This document shows positions 42,435 through 52,133 of a stretch of 64,000 bases of DNA, piece by piece; position 1 is the stretch's first letter; each line of letters opens with the position of its first letter. The DNA comes from Streptomyces sp. NBC_00775. GTDB taxonomy: Bacteria; Actinomycetota; Actinomycetes; Streptomycetales; Streptomycetaceae. Location of the stretch: the NCBI RefSeq assembly GCF_036347135.1, contig NZ_CP108938.1:4526001-4590000 (forward strand), given 5' to 3'. The translations under genes were made by a program, and so were the position numbers. A model generated the notes under the pieces. It was not told the DNA's origin and made no database searches. It saw nothing but the letters and a program-made list of their open reading frames with translations.

Positions 42435-44168
42435 TTATGCGCCGAGCAGCTTGCGCACCCGGTCCTGTCCGACCGCCAGCAGCAGCGTGGGCAGCCGCGG
42501 CCCGGTGTCCCGCCCGACCAGCAGGTGGTACAGCCGCGCGAAGAACGTGCGCTGGGCGACCTTGATCTCCGGCGGCAGTTCCTTGGCGGTGGCGTCGGCG
42601 GGGAAGCCGGCCTGGATCTTGGGGACGCCGTAGACGAGGTGGGTGAGCCCGTCCAGGGACCAGTTCGCCTCCAGCCCCTCCACCAGCAGCCGCAGCGATT
42701 CGCGCCCCTGGTCGTCGAGGGACTTCAGCAGTTCGACGTCGGGCTCGTCGCGGACGATCGTCCGTTCCTCGGCGGGAACCTGCGTGTTGATCCAGGTCTC
42801 GGCCTTGTCGAGCCGGGGCCTGACCTCGTCGAGCGAGGTGAGCGGGTTCTCGGGGTCGAGTTCGCTGAGGATCCGCAGGGCCTGGTCCTGGTGGCCGGCG
42901 GTGATGTCGGCGACGGAGGCGAGGGTGCGGTACGGCATCGGGCGGGGCGTCGGGGGGAGTTCCCCGGCGGCGGTGCCGACGGCACGGGCGTACGCGGCGG
43001 CGTCGGCCGGAAGGACCGACCCGTCGGCGACCTTGCCGGCGAGCTTGTCCCACTCGTCGTACAGCCGCTGGATCTCCTGGTCGAAGGCGATCTTGAACGA
43101 CTGGTTGGGACGGCGGCGGGCGTACAGCCAGCGCAGCAGCTGCGGCTCCATGATCTGGAGGGCGTCGGCCGGGGTGGGGACCCCGCCCTTGCTGCTGGAC
43201 ATCTTGGCCATGCCGCTGATGCCGACGAAGGCGTACATGGGCCCGATCGGCTGCTTGCCGCCGAAGATGCCCACGATCTGGCCGCCGACCTGGAAGGAGG
43301 ACCCCGGAGACGAGTGGTCGACGCCGCTCGGCTCGAAGACGACACCCTCGTAGGCCCAGCGCATGGGCCAGTCGACCTTCCAGACCAGCTTGCCGCGGTT
43401 GAACTCGCTCAGCCGGACGGTCTCGGAGAAACCGCAGGCGGTGCAGGTGTACGTCAGCTCGGTGGTGTCGTCGTCGTACGCCGTGACGGTGGTGAGGTCC
43501 TTGTCGCACTGCCCGCAGTAGGGCTTGTACGGGTAGTACCCGGCGGCCGAGCTGCCGTCGTCCTCGGCGGCGGCGCCGGAGCCTTCGGCGGCTTCGAGTT
43601 CGGCCTCGTCGACGGGCTTCTGGCCCTGCTGCTTCTTGGCGGGGGCCTTCTTGGTCCGGTACTGGTCGAGGATCGCGTCGATGTCACCGCGGTGCTTCAT
43701 CGCGAACAGGACCTGCTCGCGGTAGACGCCGGAGGTGTACTGCGCGGTCTGGCTGATCCCGTCGTACTCGACGCCGAGCTCGGCCAGCGCCTCGACCATC
43801 GCGGCCTTGAAGTGCTCGGCCCAGTTCGGGTGCTCCGAGCCCTTCGGGGCCGGTACGGAGGTCAGCGGCTTGCCGATGTGCTCGTGCCACGAGTCGTCGA
43901 TGCCGGGGATGCCGACCGGGACCTTGCGGTAGCGGTCGTAGTCGTCCCAGGAGAGCAGATGGCGCACGGTGTGCCCGCGGCGGCGGATCTCGTCGGCGAC
44001 GAGGTGCGGGGTCATGACCTCGCGGAGGTTGCCGAGGTGGATCGGGCCGGAGGGGGAGAGCCCGGACGCGACGACGACGGGTTTGCCCGGGGCACGGCGC
44101 TCCGACTCCTCGATGACCTCATCCGCGTAACGGGAGACCCAGTCGGTGGTCTCGGTGCTCTGAGCCAC
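42435..44168 (-). CDS. lysS: class I lysyl-tRNA synthetase
   Basis: A class I LysRS of about 577 residues. HIGH-type signature PSGPIHLGN near residue 40, KMSKS-type AKMSSSKGG, and a Zn-binding pair of CXXC motifs (YCGQCD and CTACGF). It charges tRNA-Lys. An acidic insert (DEAELEAAEGSGAAAEDDG) lies before the zinc module. Start GTG 44168 has GAAGGA ten bases upstream; GTG 44177 or ATG 44192 are possible. Divergent from argS. Many Actinobacteria also keep a class II LysRS; none is in this window. Confidence 0.95.
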   Translation of the reverse strand: MAQSTETTDWVSRYADEVIEESERRAPGKPVVVASGLSPSGPIHLGNLREVMTPHLVADEIRRRGHTVRHLLSWDDYDRYRKVPVGIPGIDDSWHEHIGKPLTSVPAPKGSEHPNWAEHFKAAMVEALAELGVEYDGISQTAQYTSGVYREQVLFAMKHRGDIDAILDQYRTKKAPAKKQQGQKPVDEAELEAAEGSGAAAEDDGSSAAGYYPYKPYCGQCDKDLTTVTAYDDDTTELTYTCTACGFSETVRLSEFNRGKLVWKVDWPMRWAYEGVVFEPSGVDHSSPGSSFQVGGQIVGIFGGKQPIGPMYAFVGISGMAKMSSSKGGVPTPADALQIMEPQLLRWLYARRRPNQSFKIAFDQEIQRLYDEWDKLAGKVADGSVLPADAAAYARAVGTAAGELPPTPRPMPYRTLASVADITAGHQDQALRILSELDPENPLTSLDEVRPRLDKAETWINTQVPAEERTIVRDEPDVELLKSLDDQGRESLRLLVEGLEANWSLDGLTHLVYGVPKIQAGFPADATAKELPPEIKVAQRTFFARLYHLLVGRDTGPRLPTLLLAVGQDRVRKLLGA

Positions 44169-44278
44169 GATCGGCACGTCCTTCTTTCTCATACGCCAGT
44201 ACCGCTGACCGCACCATTCTCCCAGCTCGGGCCTGAACCGCGAAAACGGCTTTTCAGTGCATGGGATACTGGGCTTTC

Positions 44279-44295
44279 CTGGCTGTCACAGCCAG
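44279..44295. promoter_or_regulatory. 17-bp palindrome in the lysS-argS intergenic region
   Basis: CTGGCTGTCACAGCCAG is self-complementary apart from its centre base and lies 38 bp before the argS start. It may be an operator or the top of a leader hairpin. Confidence 0.45.
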
Positions 44296-44332
44296 TGAAT
44301 TTCCGGAACCCGAGCAGAACGGCAGCCACTCC

Positions 44333-46093
44333 ATGGCCTCGGTCACGTCCCTCACCGCTTCCGTCCATCAGCGCCTCGCGGACGCCCTCTCGGCAGCCCT
44401 GCCGGAGGCCGGTTCCGCTGACCCGCTGCTGCGACGAAGCGACCGGGCCGACTTCCAGGCCAACGGGATCCTGGCCCTCGCGAAGAAGGCGAAGGCGAAC
44501 CCGAGAGAGCTGGCGACGCAGGTCGTGGCGCGGGTGGAGTCGGGTGACGTGATCAAGGACATCGAGGTCTCCGGCCCCGGCTTCCTGAACATCACGATCA
44601 CCGACCGGGCGATCACCGAGAACCTGGCGGAGCGGTACGCGGACGGCGAGCGCCTCGGCGTGCCGCTCGCGGAGCACCCGGGCACGACGGTGATCGACTA
44701 CGCGCAGCCGAACGTGGCGAAGGAGATGCACGTAGGCCATCTGCGGTCGGCGGTGATCGGCGACGCGGTGGTGCAGATCCTGGAGTTCACGGGCGAGAAC
44801 GTCGTCCGTCGCCATCACATCGGCGACTGGGGCACCCAGTTCGGCATGCTCATCCAGTACCTGGACGAGCACCCGCACGAGCTGGACCACAAGGACGCCC
44901 AGGTGAGCGGCGAGGAGGCGATGTCGAACCTCGACCGCCTCTACAAGACGGCGCGCAAGCTCTTCGACTCCGACGAGGAGTTCAAGACGAGGGCGCGCCG
45001 CCGGGTGGTCGACCTCCAGGCGGGCGACCCGGCGACGCTCGCCAGCTGGCAGAAGTTCGTGGACGAGTCGAAGATCTACTTCTTCTCCGTCTTCGAGAAG
45101 CTGGACATGGAGATTCGGGACCCGGACATCGTCGGCGAGTCGGGCTACAACGACATGCTCGACGAGACGTGCCGCCTCCTGGAGGAGTCGGGCGTCGCGG
45201 TCCGCTCGGAGGGCGCGCTGTGCGTCTTCTTCGACGACGTCAAGGGTCCGGACGGCAACCCGGTCCCGCTGATCGTGAAGAAGTCGGACGGCGGCTACGG
45301 CTATGCGGCGACGGACCTGTCCGCCATCCGCGACCGTGTCTTCAACCTCAAGGCGAACAGCCTGATCTACGTCGTGGACGCCCGTCAGTCCCTGCACTTC
45401 AAGATGGTCTTCGAGACCGCGCGCAGGGCCGGCTGGCTGAGCGACGACGTGAAGGCCCACCAGCTCGCGTTCGGCACGGTCCTGGGCAAGGACGGCAAGC
45501 CGTTCAAGACGCGTGAGGGCGAGACGATCCGGCTGGTGGATCTGCTGGACGAGGCGATCGACCGTGCCTCGGCCGTCGTACGGGAGAAGGCGCTGGACCT
45601 CTCCGAGGACGAGATCGCCGAGCGGGGTACCCAGGTCGGCATCGGCGCGGTGAAGTACGCGGACCTGTCGACGTCCGCGAACCGCGACTACAAGTTCGAC
45701 CTGGACCAGATGGTGTCGCTGAACGGCGACACGAGCGTCTACCTCCAGTACGCGTACGCCCGTATCCAGTCGATCCTCCGCAAGGCGGGCGAGGTTCGCC
45801 CGGTCGCCCACTCGGAGCTCGAACTGGCACCGGCCGAGCGGGAGTTGGGCCTGCACCTGGACCGCTTCGCGGAGACGGTCGCGGAGGTCGCCGAGGAGTA
45901 CGCGCCGCACAAGCTGGCGGCGTACCTCTACCAGCTGGCGTCCCTCTACACGACGTTCTACTCGGAGTGCCCGGTCCTGAAGGCGGACACCCCGGCCCAG
46001 ATCGAGAACCGCCTGTTCCTGTGCGACCTGACGGCCCGCACGCTCCAGCAGGGCATGGCGTTGCTGGGGATCAGGACGCCTGAGCGGCTCTGA
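44333..46093 (+). CDS. argS: arginyl-tRNA synthetase
   Basis: A 586-residue class Ia synthetase. The N-terminal add-1 domain includes [16 protein letters not shown] appears as [15 protein letters not shown], and the KMSKS region as [20 protein letters not shown], with the anticodon-binding helical end ([20 protein letters not shown] and ending IRTPERL). Start ATG 44333 fits family length; an ATG at 44261 would add 24 unlike residues. Divergent from lysS, 164 bp apart. Confidence 0.96.
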   Translation: MASVTSLTASVHQRLADALSAALPEAGSADPLLRRSDRADFQANGILALAKKAKANPRELATQVVARVESGDVIKDIEVSGPGFLNITITDRAITENLAERYADGERLGVPLAEHPGTTVIDYAQPNVAKEMHVGHLRSAVIGDAVVQILEFTGENVVRRHHIGDWGTQFGMLIQYLDEHPHELDHKDAQVSGEEAMSNLDRLYKTARKLFDSDEEFKTRARRRVVDLQAGDPATLASWQKFVDESKIYFFSVFEKLDMEIRDPDIVGESGYNDMLDETCRLLEESGVAVRSEGALCVFFDDVKGPDGNPVPLIVKKSDGGYGYAATDLSAIRDRVFNLKANSLIYVVDARQSLHFKMVFETARRAGWLSDDVKAHQLAFGTVLGKDGKPFKTREGETIRLVDLLDEAIDRASAVVREKALDLSEDEIAERGTQVGIGAVKYADLSTSANRDYKFDLDQMVSLNGDTSVYLQYAYARIQSILRKAGEVRPVAHSELELAPAERELGLHLDRFAETVAEVAEEYAPHKLAAYLYQLASLYTTFYSECPVLKADTPAQIENRLFLCDLTARTLQQGMALLGIRTPERL

Positions 46094-46124
46094 TGTCCGT
46101 ACGTCGCTGATGTGACGTGATTTC

Positions 46125-46160
46125 AGAACGCCCGGCCGGGGTTTCCCGGCCGGGCGTTCT
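46125..46160 (+). terminator. argS terminator
   Basis: AGAACGCCCGGCCGG (46125-46139) pairs perfectly with CCGGCCGGGCGTTCT (46146-46160), 31 bp past the argS stop. Confidence 0.8.
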
Positions 46161-46298
46161 GCATGCCGTCAACTCGCTGCGAGGGCAGCCCTGTTCGCAC
46201 GGAAGGCCGTGAGCGGCACAACAGCCGCACTCGCCCTTGGCGATGTGGAAGTGGTTCATATGTAACATTCCGGACATGCGCTCGACGAAAGGCATGTC

Positions 46299-47027
46299 AT
46301 GAAGTTCGCAGTCATCGGCGGTACCGGGCTGATCGGGTCGCAGGTCGTCAAGAATCTGAACGCCGCGGGGCACGAGGCGGTACCGCACTCGCAGTCCACC
46401 GGAGTCGACGTCATCAGCGGCCAGGGACTGGACGAGGCGGTGGCGGGAGCCGACGTCGTCGTCAACCTGACGAACTCTCCGACCTTCGACGAAGCCTCCC
46501 CGGCCTTCTTCCAGACCTCGATGGACAACCTTCTGGCCGCGGCCCAGAAGGGCGGCGTCGGCCACTTCGTCATCCTCTCGATCGTCGGCACGGACCAGGT
46601 GCCGGAGCTGGACTACTACCGGGCCAAGGCGCTCCAGGAGAAGATCCTCGCGGCCGGGCCGATCCCCTACTCGATCGTCCGGGCGACGCAGTTCATGGAG
46701 TTCATGGACGCCGTCCTGTCCTGGACCGCCGACGGCGACACCGTCCGGTTGCCCGCCACGCCCATCCAGCCGATCGCCGCCAAGGACGTGGCCGGCGCGG
46801 TGACAGAGGTCGCCGCGGGCACCCCGCTGAATGGCATGCGCAACATCGGCGGCCCCGAGATCTTCCCCCTGGACGAGCTGGGCCGGATCACCCTGTCCCA
46901 CAAGGGCGACAACCGTACCGTCGTCACCGACCCCACCGCGGGCATGTTCGCCGCCGTCAAGGGTGACGTCCTCACCGACAAGCAGGCTCACCTCGCCCCC
47001 ACCCGCTACACCGACTGGCTCTCCTGA
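46299..47027 (+). CDS. NmrA/SDR-a type NAD(P)-binding protein
   Basis: A 242-residue Rossmann-fold protein: FAVIGGTGLIGSQVVKNLNA at the start, then VVVNLTNSPTFDE, HFVILSIVGTDQVPELDYYR, and TQFMEFMDAVLSWTADGDTV. This is the atypical SDR (NmrA-like or YwnB-like) group, often redox sensors or small-molecule reductases. Start ATG 46299. It is monocistronic between the argS terminator and a MarR-related pair; AT-rich ATATGTAACATT lies 40 bp upstream and may be its promoter. Confidence 0.85.
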   Translation: MKFAVIGGTGLIGSQVVKNLNAAGHEAVPHSQSTGVDVISGQGLDEAVAGADVVVNLTNSPTFDEASPAFFQTSMDNLLAAAQKGGVGHFVILSIVGTDQVPELDYYRAKALQEKILAAGPIPYSIVRATQFMEFMDAVLSWTADGDTVRLPATPIQPIAAKDVAGAVTEVAAGTPLNGMRNIGGPEIFPLDELGRITLSHKGDNRTVVTDPTAGMFAAVKGDVLTDKQAHLAPTRYTDWLS

Positions 47028-47123
47028 CTCGCTCGCGCTCTCAGACCCCTGGCTGCCGCCGGCACAGCGGTTGCAGTACTGGTGCACCCCTCGCCCTGCG
47101 AAGTGACCGAAAGGCCGCCCGGC

Positions 47124-47540
47124 TTACCGCCAGGGGAAAGGGGCGAGGTCCGGTTCGACCCAGCCGGTCCTCGCCTCGGTGCTCGCGAGGGTTGCGGGCC
47201 GGTAGAAGCGAGCGAGGAGGCGTTTGTCGAACAGCGCCGGGTGCCGGGCGGCGAAGGCGTCGAAGTCGCCGGTGTTGTCGGAAGTGTGAGAGGTGTCGTC
47301 GTTCGCCGTGTGATGACCGACCAGCTCGACCCAGGCCCTGCTGACAGTGGCGTTGTACTTCTGTGGCGCTCCCGCATAGCGGGCGGTGCGCTGGATGCCG
47401 TCGCTGACCAGGTCCACCGCCGCGGCGGTGCCGTATCGCCGGGTGGCGAGCCACGTCAGCTGGATGTGCTGGCGGTGCCCGAAGCGGTCGGCGGTGGCCA
47501 TCACCTCCCCCATCAGCTCCTGGAAGGGCGCGGCGTTCAT
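47124..47540 (-). CDS. conserved protein of unknown function, coupled to a MarR gene
   Basis: A 138-residue protein starting at ATG 47540, which overlaps the MarR stop as ATGA. It is soluble, helix-rich, and His/Trp-containing (GHRQHIQLTWLATRRYG, AWVELVGHHTANDD, FDKRLLARFYRP). I do not recognise the family. Close coupling suggests it belongs to the regulon of the upstream MarR-type repressor. Confidence 0.7.
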   Translation of the reverse strand: MNAAPFQELMGEVMATADRFGHRQHIQLTWLATRRYGTAAAVDLVSDGIQRTARYAGAPQKYNATVSRAWVELVGHHTANDDTSHTSDNTGDFDAFAARHPALFDKRLLARFYRPATLASTEARTGWVEPDLAPFPWR

Positions 47541-48010
47541 GAGGACGCGTCCGTCAAGGCCCGCAGGACGGCGTGGAAACCGGCCACCGCCGCCGAGGGC
47601 AGGTCGCCGAGGGCACGCTGCTCCAGATCGGTCAGGGTCTGGCGAATCATGTCGGCCGCCGCATGTCCGGAGGGGGTCAGCTCGATGAGCACGGAGCGGC
47701 GGTCGCCCGCTCGGGTGCCGCGGGTGATGTGACCCCGGCGCTCGAGCCGGTCCAGCACGCTGGTCAGCGTCGTGGGACGGGCGCCCACGGCGGCGCCCAG
47801 CTCGGAGACGGTACGGCCGCGTCCGTCGGCGAGGTTGGCCAGCGCGTTGATCTCGGAGGCGGTCAGGTCGAGGTCGACGAGCTCGGCGGCGAGCGTTCGC
47901 AGCGTGGTGTGGGTCGCGCGTTGCAGGGCGAGCAGTGCGGACGGCGACTCCGGCTGCACGGATGCCGTGGGCGGCGTGGATGACGTGGATGGATCGCTTC
48001 CAGAATTCAC
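47537..48010 (-). CDS. MarR-family transcriptional regulator
   Basis: A 157-residue regulator. HTH: LTASEINALANLADGRGRTV, TVSELGAAVGARPTTLTSVL, DRLERRGHITRG, wing AGDRRSVLIELT. GTG 48010 is the likely start but has no ribosome site; it lies within the operator-like ACGATTTCG repeat, so translation may be leaderless. Upstream overlaps the disrupted HATPase gene by a few bases. Probably autoregulated and coupled to the 138-residue protein. Confidence 0.85.
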   Translation of the reverse strand: MNSGSDPSTSSTPPTASVQPESPSALLALQRATHTTLRTLAAELVDLDLTASEINALANLADGRGRTVSELGAAVGARPTTLTSVLDRLERRGHITRGTRAGDRRSVLIELTPSGHAAADMIRQTLTDLEQRALGDLPSAAVAGFHAVLRALTDASS

Positions 48011-48034
48011 GATTTCGGATATTACGATTTCGTA
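48009..48034. promoter_or_regulatory. operator-like repeat covering the MarR start
   Basis: ACGATTTCG occurs twice in direct orientation (48009-48017 and 48024-48032), 15 bp apart. The outer one extends to TACGATTTCGTA (48023-48034), with 5-bp dyad arms. An AT-rich patch in GC-rich DNA at the regulator start fits autorepression. Confidence 0.6.
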
Positions 48035-48479
48035 GTACCTTCGGCAAGACCTCCCCCAGGACAGACCAGCTCGCACCACACCGACTTCCCGGGGTCCCGC
48101 TCCCCCACCCCCACTTGTCACTCAGCGCCGCGACGAGCAGAAGCCCACGCCCACCCTCGTCGGCGTCGTCCGCGATACGCGGGGTACCGGGCCCGCTGTC
48201 GTGTACCTCCACCCGCAGCACGTCCCCCTCGTACCGCAGGAGCAACAGGAACCGCCGCCCGGGCGGCACCCCGTGCACCAACGCGTTGGTCGCCATCTCA
48301 CTCACGCACAGCAACACGTCGTCGCTGCGCTCGACTTGGGTGAGTCCCCAGTCGGCCAGAGCGCGGTAGGTGAACTGCCTGGCGGCGGGGACGGATCGGC
48401 GGTCCCGGGGGAAGAACCGCTGGCGCCAATCGGGGAGTTGGGTTGCCTCGTTCACGGGACGACTGTCGCGCAGAGTCAC
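48022..48479 (-). pseudogene. HATPase regulatory protein (anti-sigma/RsbW-like), frameshifted
   Basis: The protein begins MTLRDSRPVNEATQLP and has the small Streptomyces HATPase_c marks SEMATNALVHG, VEVHDSGPGTP and GGRGLLLVAALSDKWG. After SDKWG the frame is lost. Adding one G in the G5 run (complement of 48108-48112) restores VGERDPGKSVWCEL, the family's normal ending, with a stop at 48022 (152 residues). As given, the frame instead runs on through the MarR gene. Either a true one-base deletion or a homopolymer error in the sequence. Confidence 0.75.
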
Positions 48480-48819
48480 TACTTTGGATCAGCGAGTGAA
48501 CCCGTACTCGGAATTTGTACGGGCTCGTACGGCGTCAGGCAGAAACGGGCGTGGGGAGTCAGACCAGCATGAAATCCGAGCCGTACGCGCCATTTCGCGA
48601 CGCATTCGAGAACCCCCGGGTGAATTCGCGAAGTCGCCAGTGATCTCAGGGTGATTCGGGATCATCCAAAGACCGGCGGAATGATGGCGGGATCATGGCG
48701 AGACCACGGCGAGAGCATGACATCAGGAGCCGGGCTCGGCGACCGCTTTCACCACACTCCCAGAGGTCCCAAAGGGGTGCCCCCACCACATGTCAGTGGC
48801 TGCCCCTACAGTCGGCGGC
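48480..48819. other. intergenic region, no gene recognised
   Basis: About 340 bp between the HATPase gene and the DUF4253 gene. GC content is somewhat lower than its surroundings. XRE/DUF397 genes that often accompany such HATPase genes are not present. No clear operator or hairpin was found. Confidence 0.45.
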
Positions 48820-49605
48820 ATGGCGACTCTTCCCAACCCGCTGCCGAAGCTGGCGGCCGACCCGAGCGGGCGTTCCCTCGGGCTTCAACTCCCGCCCGGG
48901 AGGCTGATCGACACGACAGAGGACGGTGCGTGGCACGAGCCGTTGCTCTGGCACGCCGAGCGGTCCGCCGCCCCCGGCAACTGGACGGCGCTGGGCGCAC
49001 CCGCCGGGCGTGCGGGGCTGCTCCCGGTGCTCGTCGACCTGGGCGGTGCCCAAGGCGGGCCTGAGGAGTGGGAGTTGATGCCCGCGGAGATGTCGTACGC
49101 GGGGGATCACGACGCCGAGGAGGTGCTCGCGGAGTTCTGGGAGGAGTGCGCGGCTGACGGTGAGGAGTGGCCGGGACTGGCCGCCGGCCCCGTCCTTGCC
49201 GCCGACGCGGACGTGCGCGCCGCGGAGGTCGCCGACTCCCTGGCGGGCGGGGGCCGTTCCTGGTTCAAGGACCCTTACCTCGCCCTGGTGCCCGCACGCC
49301 GCAGCGCGGACGTCCCCGCCGCCGTCGGCTGGCCGGGCCCGGCGAACCACGAGAGCGACACCGCGCGCCTGTGCGCGGTCCTGCGCTCCTGGGAGGACCG
49401 CTTCGGTATACGGGTCGTGGCGCTCGGCTTCGACGTCCTCGCCGTGTCCGTGGCCGCCCCGCCCACCACCCTCGCCGAGGCCGAGGCCATCGCCGCCGAG
49501 CACTTCGCGTTCTGCCCGGACAACGTCCTGCAAGGCCCGGGAACCCTGGACGCGTACGCCGGCCGGCTCATCGGCGAACGCGTCTGGTCCTTCTGGTGGG
49601 ACTGA
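48820..49605 (+). CDS. DUF4253 domain protein
   Basis: A 261-residue protein, start ATG 48820. The second half has the DUF4253 core: HESDTARLCAVLRSWEDRFG, IRVVALGFDVLAVSVAAPP, EHFAFCPDNVLQ and LIGERVWSFWWD. The first half resembles the family's upstream beta region. DUF4253 proteins are common in Streptomyces, function unknown. Convergent with the aminotransferase gene, seven bases apart. Confidence 0.85.
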   Translation: MATLPNPLPKLAADPSGRSLGLQLPPGRLIDTTEDGAWHEPLLWHAERSAAPGNWTALGAPAGRAGLLPVLVDLGGAQGGPEEWELMPAEMSYAGDHDAEEVLAEFWEECAADGEEWPGLAAGPVLAADADVRAAEVADSLAGGGRSWFKDPYLALVPARRSADVPAAVGWPGPANHESDTARLCAVLRSWEDRFGIRVVALGFDVLAVSVAAPPTTLAEAEAIAAEHFAFCPDNVLQGPGTLDAYAGRLIGERVWSFWWD

Positions 49606-49612
49606 GCCGCGC

Positions 49613-50821
49613 TCAGCCCCGCAGCCCCCTCCCCAGCCGTCGCAGCCCCTCCCCGATCTCCTCCGGCGTCTGTGTGACGAAGCAGAGCCGCAAGGTCGCC
49701 GGGTCGGGCTCGCCGGCGTAGAAGGGCGCCCCGGGGACGTACGCCACGTCCTGCTCGACCACGCGCGGGAGCAGGGCCGTGGTGTCGTACGCGTCCGGGA
49801 GACGCGCCCAGAGGAACATGCCGCCCTGCGGCCGGGTCCAGGTCGATCCGGCCGGCAGGGCGTCGGCGATGCCCGCGAGCATCGCGTCACGCCGCTCGCG
49901 GTACACGCCCGCGACCCGGGCGACATGGGCGTCCAGGTCCCGGTCGGCCAAGTACCGTGCGGCGGCGAGCTGGTTGACGGTCGGGGTGTGCAGGTCGGCG
50001 GCCTGCTTGGCGACGGCACAGGCCCGTCGCAGCGCCGCGGGCGCCCGCAGCCAGCCCAGTCGCAACCCGGGCGCCATCACCTTGGAGAAGGATCCGAGCA
50101 GCACGGTCCGGTCGCCGGCGCCGTCGTGCGAGGCGATCCACGGCACCCGCTCCCCTTCGAAGCGCAGCTCTCCGTACGGGTCGTCCTCGACGATCCACAG
50201 CCCGCGCCGGGCGGCGACACGGGCGACCGCGGCGCGCCGCTCACCCGTCAAGGTCCGTCCCGTCGGGTTCTGGAAGGTGGGCACGGTGTAGAGCAGCTTG
50301 GGCCGTTCGCGTATCACCAGCGCGTCGAGGGCGTCCGGGTCGATCCCGTCGTCGTCGCCGGGCACGGCCACCACCCGCGCCCCCGCGAACGCGAAGGCCT
50401 GAAGTGCCGCCAGATAGCAGGGACTTTCGACGAGCACGGTGTCGCCGGGCTCCAGCAGGGCCGTGGCAAGGAGCGACAGTGCCTGCTGCGAGCCGGTGGT
50501 GACGAGGAGGTCGTCGGCCGCGGTGACCAGCCCGCGCACGCTGGTGCGCTCCGCGAGCGCGGCCCGCAGCCTCGGCTCCCCCTCGGTCGTCGAGTACTGC
50601 AAGGCCCGCTGGGGCTCCTCCGCGAGCACGTCCCCGAACGCGGCGGCCATCCCCTCCACGTCGAAGAGTTCCGGCGCGGGCAGCCCACCCGCGAAGTTGA
50701 TCACCTCGGGCCGCGCGGTCACCGCGAGGATCTCCCGTACCGCCGAACCGCCGATCGCGGTGGTCCGCGCGGCGAGCGGGGGCGCAGGGGCGGTCGCGGG
50801 TGCGGAATCGGTGACAGTCAT
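49613..50821 (-). CDS. PLP-dependent aminotransferase, class I/II (2-aminoadipate/KAT-like)
   Basis: A 402-residue fold-type I enzyme from ATG 50821 (AAGGAG upstream). Motifs: INFAGGLPAPELFDVEGMA, LLVTTGSQQALSLLATALLE, YTVPTFQNPTGRTLTGERR, VEDDPYGELRFEG and the PLP lysine in LLGSFSKVMAPGLRLGWLRA. It is close to the stand-alone aminotransferase domains of the MocR type but has no DNA-binding domain. Likely amino donor and acceptor: aromatic or 2-aminoadipate; not certain. Confidence 0.9.
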   Translation of the reverse strand: MTVTDSAPATAPAPPLAARTTAIGGSAVREILAVTARPEVINFAGGLPAPELFDVEGMAAAFGDVLAEEPQRALQYSTTEGEPRLRAALAERTSVRGLVTAADDLLVTTGSQQALSLLATALLEPGDTVLVESPCYLAALQAFAFAGARVVAVPGDDDGIDPDALDALVIRERPKLLYTVPTFQNPTGRTLTGERRAAVARVAARRGLWIVEDDPYGELRFEGERVPWIASHDGAGDRTVLLGSFSKVMAPGLRLGWLRAPAALRRACAVAKQAADLHTPTVNQLAAARYLADRDLDAHVARVAGVYRERRDAMLAGIADALPAGSTWTRPQGGMFLWARLPDAYDTTALLPRVVEQDVAYVPGAPFYAGEPDPATLRLCFVTQTPEEIGEGLRRLGRGLRG

Positions 50822-50965
50822 GGTGACGGCTCCTTGTCCATGCGGCGTCCATACGGCGTCCGTACGGCGGCTCGTGCCGCACCCTAGGCGCATAGGTGCC
50901 GCCTACACCCGTAATTCCGCGATACGGACGCCGCGTACACGCCCCTGACCTCCTGGCCCCCTCGG

Positions 50966-51868
50966 TCAGCGCTTGACGGCCGTCGCCGCGTACACGTTGA
51001 TGTCCGCGTCCGTGACGTCGTTGATGTCGCGGTAGCGGACCTTCTCGATGTCGTCGAGGGTGGCGAGGTAGGCCGGGTCGGCGGCCTCGGGGGCGGGGGC
51101 GTTGCCGTCGGGGCGCCAGCGGTGGGCGGGGACGACGCCCGGCTCGTCCAGCTCCAGGCCGTTGTCGGTGAAGAAGCGCTCGACCTCGGCCTTGGAGCGC
51201 AGCACGAAGGTGAAGCCGCGTTCGGTGTACGTCCGCTGGACCGCGCGCACGTTCTCGGGGTTGAGGTCCTCGGTGAGGTGGCTGAGCACGAGCCGGCTCC
51301 CGGACGGCAGCGCGTCGACGAGCTCGCGCACGATCGGGTACGCCTGCTCGTCCTCGACGAAGTGCAGTATCGCGACCAGCACGAGCGCGACCGGCTGGTC
51401 GAAGTCGAGGGTCTTGACGGCCTGTTCGAGGATCTGGGCGGGCTGCGTGAAGTCCGCGTCGATGTAGTCCGTACGGCCCTCGGGCCCGCTGGTGAGCAGA
51501 GCGCGCGCGTGGGCGAGGACCACCGGGTCGTTGTCGACGTACACGACCCGCGAGTCCGAAGCGATGCGCTGCGCGATCTGGTGGACGTTCTCCTGCGTCG
51601 GCAGCCCGGTGCCGATGTCCAGGAACTGGCGGATGCCGTCCTCCGCCGTCAGCGTGGTCACGGCGCGGCGCAGGAAGTCGCGGTTGTGCCGGACGTCGAG
51701 GTAGCCCCGTGGATTGGCGGCGAGCGCCGCGGCGGCCGCGTCCCGGTCGACGGGGTAGTTGTCCTTGCCGCCGAGGAAGACGTCGTAGACGCGCGCCGGG
51801 TGGGCCTTGGTGGTGTCGATCCTCCTTCTCAGCTCGGCGGGGTCCTGGCTGAGAGCATCACCGGGCAT
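50966..51868 (-). CDS. SAM-dependent methyltransferase (DUF574/SAM-MT type)
   Basis: A 300-residue protein: RRIDTTKAHPARVYDVFLGG and KDNYPVDRDAAAAALAANPR at the start, then FLDIGTGLPTQENVHQIAQR and VVYVDNDPVVLAHARALL. This is the actinobacterial SAM methyltransferase family (PF04672), large in Streptomyces. Target unknown. Monocistronic, with a 265-bp gap to the next gene. Confidence 0.9.
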   Translation of the reverse strand: MPGDALSQDPAELRRRIDTTKAHPARVYDVFLGGKDNYPVDRDAAAAALAANPRGYLDVRHNRDFLRRAVTTLTAEDGIRQFLDIGTGLPTQENVHQIAQRIASDSRVVYVDNDPVVLAHARALLTSGPEGRTDYIDADFTQPAQILEQAVKTLDFDQPVALVLVAILHFVEDEQAYPIVRELVDALPSGSRLVLSHLTEDLNPENVRAVQRTYTERGFTFVLRSKAEVERFFTDNGLELDEPGVVPAHRWRPDGNAPAPEAADPAYLATLDDIEKVRYRDINDVTDADINVYAATAVKR

Positions 51869-52133
51869 AAAGCGTCTCCCTGGAGAGTGAGGTCATTCAA
51901 CGAGCAACAACCTAACTCTTCAAGGGAGTTGATAGTGCCCCGGTCGGCGCTTCCCGTCCCGGACCGCGTTCCAGAGGGACGCCGTTCCCCCAGGTCAGAC
52001 CCCGTACGTACGTTCCGGCGTCCCGAATACCCCGGCAACCGTGGCGTCGGGGACGGTTCACCGCACAAGCTGGGCCGAGGTCATCCAGGCACCGCACCAA
52101 CCACTCGCACGACACCACACAGGGGGATCACCC

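Noticed and set aside
42361..44332. tRNA genes near lysS and argS
   Set aside because: The palindromes at 42375-42422 and 44279-44295 do not fold as cloverleafs; no T-loop GGTTCRANYCC or anticodon arm is visible.
47124..48479. A 451-codon open frame spanning three genes on the minus strand
   Set aside because: Its middle part overlaps the MarR gene in another frame and has shadow-type composition (Arg/Pro/His-rich). It arises from the frameshift at 48108-48112; the real genes are the HATPase remnant, the MarR regulator and the 138-residue protein.
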